Origin: Methylovirgula sp. 4M-Z18
GTDB lineage: Bacteria > Pseudomonadota > Alphaproteobacteria > Rhizobiales > Beijerinckiaceae
DNA: 64,000 nt
Assembly: GCF_037890675.1 (NCBI RefSeq)
Contig: NZ_CP149574.1
Location: 1,736,001-1,800,000 of the forward strand
Direction of reading: 5' to 3'
The translations under genes and the position numbers were made by a program. The notes under the pieces are model-generated. The model was not told the DNA's origin, searched no databases, and saw only the letters and a program-made list of their open reading frames with translations. Below are positions 36,626-45,844 of this stretch, one piece after another. The first letter of the stretch is position 1. Every line of letters starts with the position of its first letter.

Positions 36626-37951
36626 TTATACGGCAATCCCGTGCAGATCATAAGCGTCGGCGCGCTCGATCTTCACGCTGACGATATCGCCGGCACGCAG
36701 CGGCCGGCGCGATGCGACATAGACGGCACCATCGATCTCCGGCGCGTCGGCCTTGGTGCGCCCTTTCGAGACGGTGGGGCCGGGCTGGTCGATGATCACC
36801 TGGAGCCGCTTGCCGACCTTGTTTTTCAAAATGCGCGCGCTGATGGCCTGCTGGGTTTCCATAAAGCGCTTGTAGCGGCTTTCCTTCACATCATCCGGTA
36901 CGTGCGCAAGGCCCAGGTCGTTGGCGACCGCGCCTTTGACAGGCTCGTATTTGAACGCGCCGACCCGGTCGAGCTTGGCCTCTTTCAGCCAGTCGAGCAG
37001 GAATTCGAAATCCTCCTCCGTTTCGCCGGGGAAGCCGACGATGAACGTGGACCGGATCGCCAGATCGGGGCTGATCTCGCGCCAGGCCTTGATGCGGTCC
37101 AGTGTCTTTTCCTGATTACCGGGTCGCCTCATGGCCTTCAGCACTTTCGGGGAGGCGTGCTGAAACGGAATGTCGAGATAGGGCAGAACCTTGCCCTCGG
37201 CCATTAACGCGATGACCTCGTCGACATGCGGGTAGGGGTAGACATAGTGCAGCCGCACCCAGGCGCCAAGCTCGCCGAGTTCGCGTGAAAGATCGAGGAA
37301 TTTCGCGCGCACGCTCCTGTCCTTCCACTGGCTCTCGGCATATTTGGTGTCGAGGCCGTAGGCAGACGTGTCCTGCGAGATGACCAGCAGCTCTTTCACG
37401 CCGGCTTTCACCAGCTTTTCGGCTTCGCGCAGCACGTCGGCGGCCGGACGAGAGACGAGATCGCCCCGCAATTTCGGAATGATACAGAAGGAGCAGCGGT
37501 TGTTGCAGCCTTCCGAGATTTTCAAATAGGCGTAATGGCGCGGGGTGAGCTTGACGCCCTGGGGCGGCACGAGGTCGACGAACGGATCGTGCGCGGGCGG
37601 CACGGCTTGATGCACGGCACCGACGACGCTCTCATAGGCCTGGGGTCCGGTGATCGCGAGGACATTCGGGAACGCGCCGCGGATTTGCTCGGGCTCGGCC
37701 CCCATGCAGCCGGTGACGATGACCTTGCCGTTTTCCTTGAGCGCGTCACCGATGGCAGCCAGCGACTCGGCCTTCGCGCTGTCGAGGAAGCCGCATGTGT
37801 TGACGATCACCGCATCGGCGCCGGCATGGCTCTTGGTCAGCTCATAGCCCTCGGCGCGCAATCGGGTGATGATCCGCTCGGAATCGACCAAAGCCTTGGG
37901 GCAGCCGAGCGAAACGAAGGAAATCTTAGGGGTCGTGGCGGTTTGCGTCAT
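36626..37951 (-). CDS. rimO: Ribosomal protein S12 methylthiotransferase RimO
   Basis: 441 residues. Radical SAM enzyme that methylthiolates an Asp of ribosomal protein S12. UPF0004 domain with three Cys ([30 protein letters not shown]), the radical SAM cluster [12 protein letters not shown], and a C-terminal TRAM domain. It is distinguished from MiaB by the [11 protein letters not shown] opening and the [19 protein letters not shown] blocks. ATG at 37951; an in-frame upstream start at 37990 is unlikely. Monocistronic on the minus strand. Confidence 0.95.
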   Translation of the reverse strand: MTQTATTPKISFVSLGCPKALVDSERIITRLRAEGYELTKSHAGADAVIVNTCGFLDSAKAESLAAIGDALKENGKVIVTGCMGAEPEQIRGAFPNVLAITGPQAYESVVGAVHQAVPPAHDPFVDLVPPQGVKLTPRHYAYLKISEGCNNRCSFCIIPKLRGDLVSRPAADVLREAEKLVKAGVKELLVISQDTSAYGLDTKYAESQWKDRSVRAKFLDLSRELGELGAWVRLHYVYPYPHVDEVIALMAEGKVLPYLDIPFQHASPKVLKAMRRPGNQEKTLDRIKAWREISPDLAIRSTFIVGFPGETEEDFEFLLDWLKEAKLDRVGAFKYEPVKGAVANDLGLAHVPDDVKESRYKRFMETQQAISARILKNKVGKRLQVIIDQPGPTVSKGRTKADAPEIDGAVYVASRRPLRAGDIVSVKIERADAYDLHGIAV

Positions 37952-37988
37952 GGGCAGTCGATTGCCACGCTCCGGCAGGACGCGCAAC

Positions 37989-38017
37989 AAAAAAGCCCGG
38001 CCACAGGGCCGGGCTTT
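37989..38017 (-). terminator. Intrinsic terminator for the Omp25-like gene
   Basis: On the minus strand AAAGCCCGGCC and GGCCGGGCTTT pair around a 4-nt loop and are followed by a run of T. It lies just after the stop codon of the gene at 38040 and upstream of rimO, so rimO needs its own promoter or read-through. Confidence 0.9.
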
Positions 38018-38039
38018 CGGATTTTAGGTGCGATCCGGC

Positions 38040-38801
38040 TTACATGCCGAATTTATACGCAAGACCCAGCGTCACGACATCCTCGCTCAGCTTGGTCTTG
38101 GCCGAGATCTGCTGTGCCGTACCAGAATTGAGCGTGAGGTTCTTGTTGCCATAATCGTTGTAGCGGTATTCGGCGCGCGCCACCCAATTGCTCCACAATT
38201 GAGCTTCCAAGCCGCCACCCAGGGTCCAACCGGTGCGTGTGTCGCTGCTGCTGCCCGAGACGCCGCCGATGTTTTCGCTGTATTTCACATTCTTAATCGC
38301 AAGACCGCCCGCCGTATAGGCCATGATGCTTGGGGTGATGAGGTAGCCGAAGCGGCCACGCAAGCTGCCATCCCAATCGGCCTTGCTCGAAAGCGTGCCT
38401 CTGTTGCCAGCCGACAAGCCAGGAACGCCGTTCACAGTCTTCTTGTTGTCGAAAGCGTAACCGAGATCGGCGTCGACACCGACCACGAAGCTGTTGTTGA
38501 TCTGATAATTGTAGCCGCCATACAGCGAGGTGCGGAACGAGTCCTGATCCAGCTTTGCCGGATTGTGGTAGGCGGTCGCGCGCACGTCACGTGCGGTACG
38601 TCCCGTCGTCGTCCACTTGTTGCTGGTGAAGTCGCCGCCGAGGCCGACACCGATGAACGCGCCCGTCCAGGTGAAGACCGGGGCTGGTGCGACATAGACG
38701 ATGGGGGCCTTACGGCTCGGCAAATCGGCTGCATAAGAGGCCGTGGCGGACACGATCACAATGCCCGCGGCCGAGGCAAGAAGGATACGATTAAACGTCA
38801 T
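38040..38801 (-). CDS. Omp25/RopB-like outer membrane beta-barrel protein
   Basis: 253 residues. Signal peptide ends SATASYAA|D (about residue 25), then LPSRKAPIVYVAPAPVFTWTGAF, the characteristic opening of rhizobial Omp25/Omp31 proteins. Alternating barrel strands end in Phe-Gly-Met (GLAYKFGM). Members are abundant surface proteins. GGAG lies about 7 bp before the ATG at 38801. The leader region up to 39179 is very AT-rich. Confidence 0.88.
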   Translation of the reverse strand: MTFNRILLASAAGIVIVSATASYAADLPSRKAPIVYVAPAPVFTWTGAFIGVGLGGDFTSNKWTTTGRTARDVRATAYHNPAKLDQDSFRTSLYGGYNYQINNSFVVGVDADLGYAFDNKKTVNGVPGLSAGNRGTLSSKADWDGSLRGRFGYLITPSIMAYTAGGLAIKNVKYSENIGGVSGSSSDTRTGWTLGGGLEAQLWSNWVARAEYRYNDYGNKNLTLNSGTAQQISAKTKLSEDVVTLGLAYKFGM

Positions 38802-39179
38802 AACAAACTCCAACACGTTGCGCGATACAAACTCATGCGCCACTGCCACGATATAACCGCTCAGCTTAATTTTTGAAAATAGTTTTTTCGATTTTGCAGC
38901 AAAATTTTTGCGATAATACTTTCAGAACCAACTATAACGATGGTGATCTGATAGTGTTAATTTTTGTTTACGCCTTTATGGCTGAATTTTGGCAATTTTA
39001 TACACAAATTTGAACCAGAAAATCTAAATTCGCCCGAGCATTCAGTTTTAAAATACAAAATTATACCTTACCCTTGCGGGGAAACGCGGGCTTCGTTTCG
39101 CGGTGTATATGGATGCCGATGGCTGCGCGAGACATGCTATGTCTTCGACACCTGCAATCTAGGCCGGGAAGGTAAAGGA
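38802..39179. other. AT-rich divergent promoter region
   Basis: 378 bp between the Omp25-like gene (leftward) and pncC (rightward). Much lower GC than flanking genes. Contains ATTTTGCAGCAAAAT (38893-38907), a perfect palindrome with a one-base centre, followed by a T-run. Probably holds both promoters. No gene seen. Confidence 0.5.
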
Positions 39180-39680
39180 ATGTTTGACGAGGCTATTCTG
39201 CGGCAAGCTGCCGCGCTTCTCGGGTCGTATCAGGCGCGGGGCTGGCGTCTCGCGACGGCCGAATCCTGTACCGGCGGCTTGGTTGCAGGCGCGCTGACGG
39301 AGATTGCCGGATCGTCGGCCGTGGTCGAGCGCGGTTTCGTGACCTATTCCAATGAGGCAAAAAGCGCGCTCTTAAGAGTTCCCGCTCCCTTGATCGCAGA
39401 ATTCGGTGCAGTGAGCGAACCGGTTGCCCGCAAGATGGCGGAGGGGGCGCTGAACAATTCTCTGGCCGACGTGGCCGTCGCCGTGACCGGCATCGCGGGG
39501 CCGGGCGGCGGCAGTGCCGTGAAACCCGTCGGGCTCGTGCATTTTGCCTGCGCGCGGAAGGACGGCCCGACGCAGCATATCGAGCGGCGCTTCGGTGAGA
39601 TCGGCCGCACGCCGATCAGGCTTGCGGCACTCAAGCAGGCGCTCGACCTACTCGAGCAGGCGCTGCATCACGAGCCGTAG
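39180..39680 (+). CDS. pncC: Nicotinamide-nucleotide amidase (CinA C-terminal domain family)
   Basis: 166 residues, stand-alone CinA C-terminal domain. It deamidates NMN to nicotinate mononucleotide in NAD recycling. Signature: [33 protein letters not shown] and [11 protein letters not shown]. The ATG at 39180 follows AAAGGA; the frame stays open upstream but only with AT-rich non-family sequence. The 3' end overlaps the convergent ratA by 13 bp. Confidence 0.93.
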   Translation: MFDEAILRQAAALLGSYQARGWRLATAESCTGGLVAGALTEIAGSSAVVERGFVTYSNEAKSALLRVPAPLIAEFGAVSEPVARKMAEGALNNSLADVAVAVTGIAGPGGGSAVKPVGLVHFACARKDGPTQHIERRFGEIGRTPIRLAALKQALDLLEQALHHEP

Positions 39681-40126
39681 ACGAGATTGGCGCGTTCTTC
39701 GAAAGCTGCCGAGAATTTGCGGAAGGCGATGTCGAACATGCTGCCCATCAAGATCCCGAGCGTGCGGCTCGCAAATTCGTAGGTGATGTCGAAGCCCACG
39801 ATGCAGCCTTGGCCCTCCGCATCAGTGGGCGCAAAGCTCCACACGTTCTCCATCTTGCGAAACGGCCCATCCACATATTCGACGAGGATTTTCAGATTGA
39901 CGCGATCCAAGGTGACGCGACTCGTGAAACGCTCCTTGATCGCCTTGTAGCCGATTTGCATTTCCGCAATCAGCACCTCACGCCCATTGGCATCGGTTTG
40001 CCGACGTTTGATCTTCAAGCCTGTGCACAGCGGTAAGAACTGCGGATACTGCTCGACATCGGCGACGAGGTCGAACATTTTTTGTGGGCTGTGGCGCACG
40101 CGGCGCGTGGTGCGAAAAGATGGCAT
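39668..40126 (-). CDS. RatA/COQ10-type START-domain protein
   Basis: 152 residues. Opening [34 protein letters not shown] is the coenzyme-Q-binding family start (shown here as separate readable motifs: [16 protein letters not shown]). Proteins of this family bind ubiquinone intermediates; in E. coli RatA was also described as a ribosome-association toxin. Near lipA in many alphaproteobacteria; here separated by 13 kb of inserted genes. ATG at 40126 chosen over a longer unlikely frame. Confidence 0.88.
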   Translation of the reverse strand: MPSFRTTRRVRHSPQKMFDLVADVEQYPQFLPLCTGLKIKRRQTDANGREVLIAEMQIGYKAIKERFTSRVTLDRVNLKILVEYVDGPFRKMENVWSFAPTDAEGQGCIVGFDITYEFASRTLGILMGSMFDIAFRKFSAAFEERANLVYGS

Positions 40127-40410
40127 GGACGTGAGTTGCGTGACGGATGGACCGTCACATAAAGGAATTTTTGCGAAAGGGAAGGTCGCAAGTATTCGGA
40201 AATGTGACGCTCGGGAAAGGAGCGGTCGCAAAACGCCGCGGCAATCATGGTTAACAAAACACTTTGATCTCGGCGTGCCAATGCTATCCTCGACGCATAT
40301 CGATTCTATAGGCGCTGATTCTTGTTGGAACATTTGCGGACTTGAGACGCTCAGGGACACTGAATTTTTTGACGCGTGCGGCAGGTCTTTCGGATTTGGG
40401 GGCCAATCCA

Positions 40411-40995
40411 GTGGGTAGTAAAGATCTTGGTCTTATTCATACCGACAAGGGACCGGTGAAAGGCGCCGAGCAACCCGCCGTCGATTTGGTTGAAGTGGTT
40501 GGCCGCATCAAGTGGTTTGATGTTTCCAAAGGCTACGGTTTCATCGTTCCAGACAATGGTGCGCCCGATGTTCTCTTGCATGTGACCGTGCTCCGGCGCG
40601 ATGGATTTGTAACGGCGCACGAGGGAACGCGCGTGGTATGCGAGGCGTTGCCGCGCGCTAAAGGCATGCAGGTGCTGCGCATCCTGTCTATGGACGAAAC
40701 GACGGCGGTGCACCCGTCGCAACAACCGCTGGCGCGTACCCATGTGCAAGTGACGCCGATCGGCGGTTTCGAGATTGCGGTCGCCAAATGGTTCAATCGG
40801 GTGAAGGGCTTTGGGTTTCTCACCCGTGGCGAAGGGACCGCCGATATTTTCGTCCATATGGAGACGCTGCGGCGCTACGGCATTGCTGACTTGCGTCCCG
40901 GCGATTCCGTTCTCGTGCGCTACGGCGATGGGCCGAAGGGGCTGATGGCCGCAGAGGTGCGACCGCTGGAGGGCGGCGTGCCGCTGGCGCACTAA
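40411..40995 (+). CDS. Cold shock protein with two CSD domains
   Basis: About 194 residues from a GTG at 40411 with GGGGGCC upstream; a longer TTG start at 40342 is possible. Two OB-fold cold shock domains: RNP1 KGYGFIVPD and RNP2 DVLLHV in the first, KGFGFLTRG and DIFVHM in the second. It should bind single-stranded nucleic acids. The double-domain form is typical of alphaproteobacteria. A 284-bp leader divergent from ratA may act as a temperature-responsive 5' UTR, as in other cold shock genes; this is inference. Confidence 0.9.
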   Translation: MGSKDLGLIHTDKGPVKGAEQPAVDLVEVVGRIKWFDVSKGYGFIVPDNGAPDVLLHVTVLRRDGFVTAHEGTRVVCEALPRAKGMQVLRILSMDETTAVHPSQQPLARTHVQVTPIGGFEIAVAKWFNRVKGFGFLTRGEGTADIFVHMETLRRYGIADLRPGDSVLVRYGDGPKGLMAAEVRPLEGGVPLAH

Positions 40996-41053
40996 GCTGA
41001 CACAATTCCGGTCTGATTCGGCGGCAGCTTTAGCCGCCGTTTTGTTTTGGGTG

Positions 41054-41536
41054 ATGACGATGCAGTTTTTCCGATCCTGGCGCGTGAGCGCGCTTCTGAA
41101 AATGCTCTTTCTGGCCGCCGCGCTGGTTTGGGTCGTACCCGTGGCAGCGGGCGAGGGGCAGTTCGAGAAGCTCACGATCGTGACTGCGGCTGGCCCCAAG
41201 GATTTCTCGGTCGAGGTGATGCGCACCGATGCCGAGCATCAAAAGGGATTGATGTTTCGCCGCTATCTCGCGGCCGACCGCGGCATGCTGTTCGATTTCA
41301 ACGCCGAGCAGGAGGTCGGATTCTGGATGAAGAATACCTATCTGCCGCTCGATATGCTGTTCATCGCCAAGGACGGGCACATTATCAACATCGCCCAGAA
41401 TACCGAGCCAATGTCGGAAGATGTGATTCCCTCGGAAGGCAAGGTACTGGGGGTTCTGGAAGTGAACGGCGGGACGGCGTCGCGGCTGGGCATCAAAATC
41501 GGCGATATGGTGCAGCATCCGATTTTCGGAAAGTGA
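41054..41536 (+). CDS. DUF192 family exported protein
   Basis: About 160 residues from ATG at 41054 (41060 also possible). A signal peptide or anchor (LLKMLFLAAALVWVVPVAAG) is followed by the DUF192 domain: VEVMRTDAEHQKGLMFRRYL, DRGMLFDF, VGFWMKNTYLPLDMLFIAKDG, SEGKVLGVLEVNGGTA. Function unknown. It follows a cold shock gene and precedes tRNA-Pro in many alphaproteobacteria. Confidence 0.85.
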   Translation: MTMQFFRSWRVSALLKMLFLAAALVWVVPVAAGEGQFEKLTIVTAAGPKDFSVEVMRTDAEHQKGLMFRRYLAADRGMLFDFNAEQEVGFWMKNTYLPLDMLFIAKDGHIINIAQNTEPMSEDVIPSEGKVLGVLEVNGGTASRLGIKIGDMVQHPIFGK

Positions 41537-41616
41537 TCAGTTTTTCATATCCGTGCAGACTTGTTTTAACGTCCTCGCGATGCTAGCAGAATGATCGCAA
41601 TGGCGACCGCCGGTGA

Positions 41617-41693
41617 CGGAGTATAGCGCAGTCTGGTAGCGCGGAAGTTTTGGGTACTTCAGGCCGCAGGTTCGAATCCTGCTACTCCGACCA
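41617..41693 (+). tRNA. tRNA-Pro (anticodon TGG)
   Basis: 77 nt. Acceptor CGGAGTA pairs with TACTCCG; the anticodon arm is GAAGT-TTTGGGT-ACTTC with TGG in the loop; T-arm GCAGGTTCGAATCCTGC. The genomic sequence includes the 3' CCA. Confidence 0.96.
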
Positions 41694-41737
41694 TTGTCAG
41701 CCCGCCAAATGCGACCCTAAACCACCGGCTCTCGACC

Positions 41738-42040
41738 ATGACCGCACGCATTTATCGCCCTGCCAAATCCGCCACGCAATCCGGCCAAGCCGATTTGGAA
41801 TGGCGTCTCGACTTCGAGCCGGAAAGTGCCCCCACGGCCGATCCGCTCACGGGCTGGACCAGCTCGAGCGACATGCGCCAGCAGATCAGACTGGCCTTCG
41901 CCACAAAGGACGACGCCATCGCCTATGCCCAAAGGAACGGGCTCACCTATCGCGTCGAGGAGCCGAAGCCGGTGCTGCGCCCGGTCGTGTCCTATTCGGA
42001 CAATTTCAAAATGAGCCGCGCGGCGCCCTGGACGCATTGA
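41738..42040 (+). CDS. NDUFS4-like (ETC complex I subunit) protein
   Basis: 100 residues. Matches the 18-kDa complex I accessory subunit family: RIYRPAKSATQSG, WRLDFEP, DPLTGWTSSSDMRQQIRLAF, AIAYAQRNGLTYRVEEP, YSDNFK. In alphaproteobacteria this subunit associates with NADH:ubiquinone oxidoreductase but lies apart from the nuo operon, as here, downstream of tRNA-Pro. Confidence 0.9.
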   Translation: MTARIYRPAKSATQSGQADLEWRLDFEPESAPTADPLTGWTSSSDMRQQIRLAFATKDDAIAYAQRNGLTYRVEEPKPVLRPVVSYSDNFKMSRAAPWTH

Positions 42041-42075
42041 AGACGAACTCCATTCGTCGCACTTTCTTAAAATCC

Positions 42076-42109
42076 CCACGCTAGTGTGAAAGTGTCTATG
42101 CTAGCGTGG
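42076..42109. repeat. 9-bp inverted repeat upstream of tRNA-Arg
   Basis: CCACGCTAG (42076-42084) and CTAGCGTGG (42101-42109) are exact inverse complements with a 16-nt spacer. No T-run follows. It lies 36 bp after the NDUFS4-like stop and 54 bp before tRNA-Arg. Confidence 0.7.
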
Positions 42110-42163
42110 CCAGGTCGGACTGCGCATTAGGATGGTTGTTAGCATGGCCCTCTGCTTTCGCAC

Positions 42164-42240
42164 GGCCCCGTAGCTCAGTTGGATAGAGCAGCCGCCTTCT
42201 AAGCGGCAGGTCACAGGTTCGAATCCTGTCGGGGTCGCCA
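42164..42240 (+). tRNA. tRNA-Arg (anticodon TCT)
   Basis: 77 nt. Acceptor GGCCCCG pairs with CGGGGTC (one G-T pair), anticodon arm CCGCC-TTCTAAG-GGCGG-like with TCT, T-arm ACAGGTTCGAATCCTGT, encoded CCA. It marks the left edge of the accessory segment. Confidence 0.95.
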
Positions 42241-42292
42241 CTCGCTCCTACGGGGCGTCATTCGAGAAAACCCATAAATTATTGAAAATATT

Positions 42293-43618
42293 TCATATAA
42301 GCGTCGGCGCCGGGGTGTCGTTGCGGCTCTCATCGGCCGCCTCTTGCACGTCGGGAATCGGGCCGGTGACCAGCACGAAGCATATGACCGCAGCCGTAAC
42401 CATGATGCCGGCCGCGACCAGCAAAGCGGGGGTGAAGGACCCATAGGCTCTCTGGATGAATCCCGTGATCGTGGGGGCTAAAGCACCGCCGATATAACCG
42501 CCGCAGTTTTGAATGGCGCCGAGAGAGGCCGTGAGGGCCGCAGGTGCCACGACTGGTGCCATGGCCCAGGTCGCCGTGCTGCACACATAAAGCATGAAGA
42601 GCGACACGGAGATGCAGGCGATGGCCAGTGTGTCGTTCGGCGTTTCGGCGGCGATCGTGGTGAAAAGGGCCGTCAGAATGAGCGCCGCGGTCATAGAATA
42701 TTTGCGCGCCTTGACGGGAGCGACGCCATGCCTGGCGAGAAAATCGACCAGCCAGCCGCCAAAGCCACTGCCAACCACACCGAACGCATAAGGAATCGCG
42801 CCGACCCAGCCGGTTTTGGCGATGGTGAAATGTCGATCGATTTCCAAATAGCCCGGCAACCAGGCCGTATACAGCCAAGTGCCGTAGACGCAGCCGAAAA
42901 AGCCGCCGACCACGCCCCAGGTGGTGCGATAGGCAAAGAGTTGGCGCCAGTTGTTGAAGGTCACTTTGGCGGCGGTTTTCTGGCTGTTGCCGACGCCAAG
43001 AAACGCAAGTTCGTCTGCCGTGAGATCCGCTTCCTGAACGTTGCGGTAAGTGATGTAGAACAAGAGCGACAGCACGATGCCGACGGCGCCCATGATAATG
43101 AACATCCAGCGCCAGCCGGTGATAAGCATGATGCCGGTCAGCAGGGGGATCGAAACGGCGGTGCCGAGGGTGGAGGAAGAGTTCCAGATGCCCGTCGCCG
43201 TTCCGCGTTGGCGCACGTTGAACCAGTCGCGGGTGATGCGGGCGCAAACGGGATAGTTGGGTGCTTCACCGAGGCCGAGCAGAGCCCGGGCGCCGATGAA
43301 TTGGTAAAAGCCCGTCACCAATCCGCCGAGGACCTGCGCAATGGACCAGCAGAACACGCCGGCGGTGAGCGTCAGGCGCGGCCGCAGAATGTCGATCAGT
43401 GCGCCGGCAGGTAACTGGGCGAAAGCATAGGGCCACAGAAAGGCCGAGAGTAGGAGGCCCATGTCCGCGACATCGAGACCAAGATCGGAGCGAATCAAGG
43501 GATTGGCGACCGAAAGTGTCGCCCGGTCGATGTAATTCAACATGCCGGTCGCAACCAGCAGGGCGAGGGTCGTTATTTGAATGCGGCGCAGCCGCGCCGT
43601 TCCGGTTCCGGCGCCCAT
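42293..43618 (-). CDS. MFS transporter of the anion:cation symporter type
   Basis: 441 residues with about 12 hydrophobic segments. The family opening LNYIDRATLSVANPLIRSDLG and GLGEAPNYPVCARITRDWF resemble hexuronate/glucarate/galactonate symporters (ExuT, GudP). It would import a sugar acid with protons. GGAGGA is well placed before the ATG at 43618. No sugar-acid catabolic genes are next to it, so the substrate is unknown. Confidence 0.87.
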   Translation of the reverse strand: MGAGTGTARLRRIQITTLALLVATGMLNYIDRATLSVANPLIRSDLGLDVADMGLLLSAFLWPYAFAQLPAGALIDILRPRLTLTAGVFCWSIAQVLGGLVTGFYQFIGARALLGLGEAPNYPVCARITRDWFNVRQRGTATGIWNSSSTLGTAVSIPLLTGIMLITGWRWMFIIMGAVGIVLSLLFYITYRNVQEADLTADELAFLGVGNSQKTAAKVTFNNWRQLFAYRTTWGVVGGFFGCVYGTWLYTAWLPGYLEIDRHFTIAKTGWVGAIPYAFGVVGSGFGGWLVDFLARHGVAPVKARKYSMTAALILTALFTTIAAETPNDTLAIACISVSLFMLYVCSTATWAMAPVVAPAALTASLGAIQNCGGYIGGALAPTITGFIQRAYGSFTPALLVAAGIMVTAAVICFVLVTGPIPDVQEAADESRNDTPAPTLI

Positions 43619-43823
43619 GATTCCTCCCGATATTTTCTTTGAACTATGTTCCGTAGGGGGCCGGATGATGTCAACGTGCGCTCAGCGCGCGGCGGGGCAG
43701 CCCTGGACGCATGTGTGCTATCGCTTACCGAAGCACAAGGATCTTCCAGCGGCCTTCGGCGGTCGGGGAGGAGATGGCCGAATAGCGCGCGTTACGAGAC
43801 ATCGAGCGCCCGTGCCGCATAAG

Positions 43824-43850
43824 AAAAACCCCGGAACTTTCGTTCCGGGG
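43824..43850 (-). terminator. Intrinsic terminator after the porin
   Basis: CCCCGGAAC and GTTCCGGGG (43829-43837/43842-43850) form an exact stem with a 4-nt loop; on the minus strand TTTTT follows. It lies 26 bp beyond the porin stop. Confidence 0.92.
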
Positions 43851-43875
43851 TCTCGTTTTGACCGTTCAGGTCAGA

Positions 43876-45300
43876 TTAGAAGTCGCGTTCGACGCGGAAC
43901 ACACCTTCGTAGGTGTTGATGTTCTTCTTGAACGGAACGCCCGTGCCTGCGCCCGTGAAGACGGTGCCGTTTGCGTTGAGCGGAGCCTTCTGGTCGAGGC
44001 GGGTGTAGTACAGTTCGAGACCGATCAGCAGGTTCTTAACCGGCTTCCAATCGGTGCCGAGGCCAACGCGCCATTCGTTCCAGTTGCTCGCGCCGAGCTG
44101 CGAGCTGACAGCCGCACGGGTCACAGCGGAGGGATACTTCACGTTGAGATAGCTTGCCTCGATGTGGGTCGCCCACTGCGCATTCCAGTTGTGCTGGAAG
44201 GCTGCAACCGCGGACCAAGCCGTCGGCAGCTTGTCGCTGCCGTTGACGACAACGGCGTCGTAGTCAGGCAGGACCCAACCCTTGGTGATGCCGCCCGACT
44301 GATTCGACAGGTTCCAGCCACGCGGATAGCCCTGGGTCTGGAGAGCGAGGTCACCCTTGGTGTAGGTAGCCTGCAGCCACAGTTCGTCGCCCGGTGCGAT
44401 CATCGGCAGCTTGATGTGCACGCCAGCGTTTGCACCCCAGCCAGCTTCTTCCTTATGACGAGAGGCGATCGCGGTGCCGGATTCGACGTTGATGCTGTGG
44501 TAGAGGCCGGACAATTGCGCGCCGCCCCAACCCTGCTCGACGCCGATCGCTGCAACCACGTCAGGCTGACGGGTGCCCTGGAGGCCCCAGCTGTTGATGG
44601 TTGGGGTGCCACCAGCGGTCGTAGCGCGGGTGTAGCTGCCGATCGTGCCGGTCTGGTTGGTGTCTTCCAGCGAGAGGGTCGCTGCGAAGCCACCACCGAA
44701 GGTCGCGGTGTAGGCCAACAGGTTCACGGTGTGGTCGGGACCACGAACGTCGTCGTAGCCGAGCGCGTCAGCGTAGTAGTCGAACATCGACTGCGCGCGA
44801 CCTGCCGTCAAACCAGCCCACTGGACGAAGGCCTTGTCGATCGACGTGCCGTTGCCGTACTCTTCCGGGTTGGCGCCGGAAACGCTCTTCCAGTCAAGGC
44901 TGGCGAACGAACGCAGCGTGCCATAAGCAGTCGTCGTGCGGGCGTCGAACTGCGTACGAGCACGGACCGTGAAACCGGTCTGGTTCTGCGAGCGCGAGGA
45001 ATAGTTGAACTGCTTACCGGAGCCGGGCGTGACGCGATTGGCGGCCTGGAACGCCCTGTACTGCTGATAGTTGGCAACGTTGCCCGTGCTCTGGAACTGA
45101 TAGTCGAGACGGACGTGACCGCTGATCTTCAAGCAGGTGTCGGTGCCGGGGATGTAGAAGAAGCCCTCGCCGTGAGCCGAGCAGACTTTAACATATTCAG
45201 CAGGAGCAGCTTTCTTCGAGGGAAGATCGGCTGCCTGCGCGCTTGCAGCGGCGGCCAGGCCGGCTGCAGAAGCGAGAAGAAGGCTCTTGACGAGCTTCAT
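43876..45300 (-). CDS. Rhizobial-type porin (Porin_2 family)
   Basis: 474 residues. Signal peptide MKLVKSLLLASAAGLAAAAS ends SAQAA|D, followed by LPSKKAAPAEYVKVCSAHGEGFFYIPGTDTC, a two-Cys opening typical of this family (PAEYVKVCSAHG is readable; the DTC and VCS Cys may pair). KISGHVRLDYQF begins the barrel, and the chain ends in Phe (FRVERDF). Forms trimeric channels in the outer membrane. GGAGG (45308-45312) is 7 bp from the start. Strong terminator downstream, consistent with high expression. Confidence 0.93.
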   Translation of the reverse strand: MKLVKSLLLASAAGLAAAASAQAADLPSKKAAPAEYVKVCSAHGEGFFYIPGTDTCLKISGHVRLDYQFQSTGNVANYQQYRAFQAANRVTPGSGKQFNYSSRSQNQTGFTVRARTQFDARTTTAYGTLRSFASLDWKSVSGANPEEYGNGTSIDKAFVQWAGLTAGRAQSMFDYYADALGYDDVRGPDHTVNLLAYTATFGGGFAATLSLEDTNQTGTIGSYTRATTAGGTPTINSWGLQGTRQPDVVAAIGVEQGWGGAQLSGLYHSINVESGTAIASRHKEEAGWGANAGVHIKLPMIAPGDELWLQATYTKGDLALQTQGYPRGWNLSNQSGGITKGWVLPDYDAVVVNGSDKLPTAWSAVAAFQHNWNAQWATHIEASYLNVKYPSAVTRAAVSSQLGASNWNEWRVGLGTDWKPVKNLLIGLELYYTRLDQKAPLNANGTVFTGAGTGVPFKKNINTYEGVFRVERDF

Positions 45301-45844
45301 GTGGTAACCTCCAGATAGAGTATAGTTGGTGGGCTCGACTTACTTACGTCAGCAACTCAAAGCCGAATCCGGTTCTCGTTCTCATTCGTCAGGGCGGGTG
45401 CCTGACACTCACTTCCGACTCTTCACGTCTTCCGCGAATTCCGAATGTGCCCATTCTATGTATGGCTGAACGTCGCGGTATTGTGGGGACGGTGGCCCAA
45501 AGTGGGGTGGCGGCATTCTATTTGGAGGCGGTGTTGCGGCGATGTCACAGTTTTGCCGTCATGCGCAAAGACGAGGACGATTCTCAAGCGATATGAGCAG
45601 CATGGCGGCTCATTTCAGAAAGAAATTATTAACTTTTCTGCGGCCGATGCCGTCTACAAGTATGGCGCGGAGTTTATGATGCCCTACATTTGCCACAGGT
45701 CGGCGAAGACGCGCGGATACATAAATCGGGTGGAGATGCCCAAAACGGGCGTATAGATTACGTTATTGTAAGATGCCTGGATCTGGGGGGGCTTGCTAAA
45801 CTTGCGTTTCATAACAGTGCCATCGGACAGATCGGACAATCTCA
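45301..45844. other. Gene-free region upstream of the porin
   Basis: 544 bp. It holds the porin ribosome-binding site and probably its long leader and promoter. Short frames (for example 45445-45756) show no family-like features. A direct repeat TCGGACA (45823-45829 and 45832-45838) lies just before the next gene. Confidence 0.45.

Noticed and set aside
45445-45756. 103-codon plus-strand frame upstream of the winged-helix gene
   Set aside because: No ribosome-binding site, odd composition (many Trp, Cys, Arg) and no recognisable pattern; likely part of the porin leader region.
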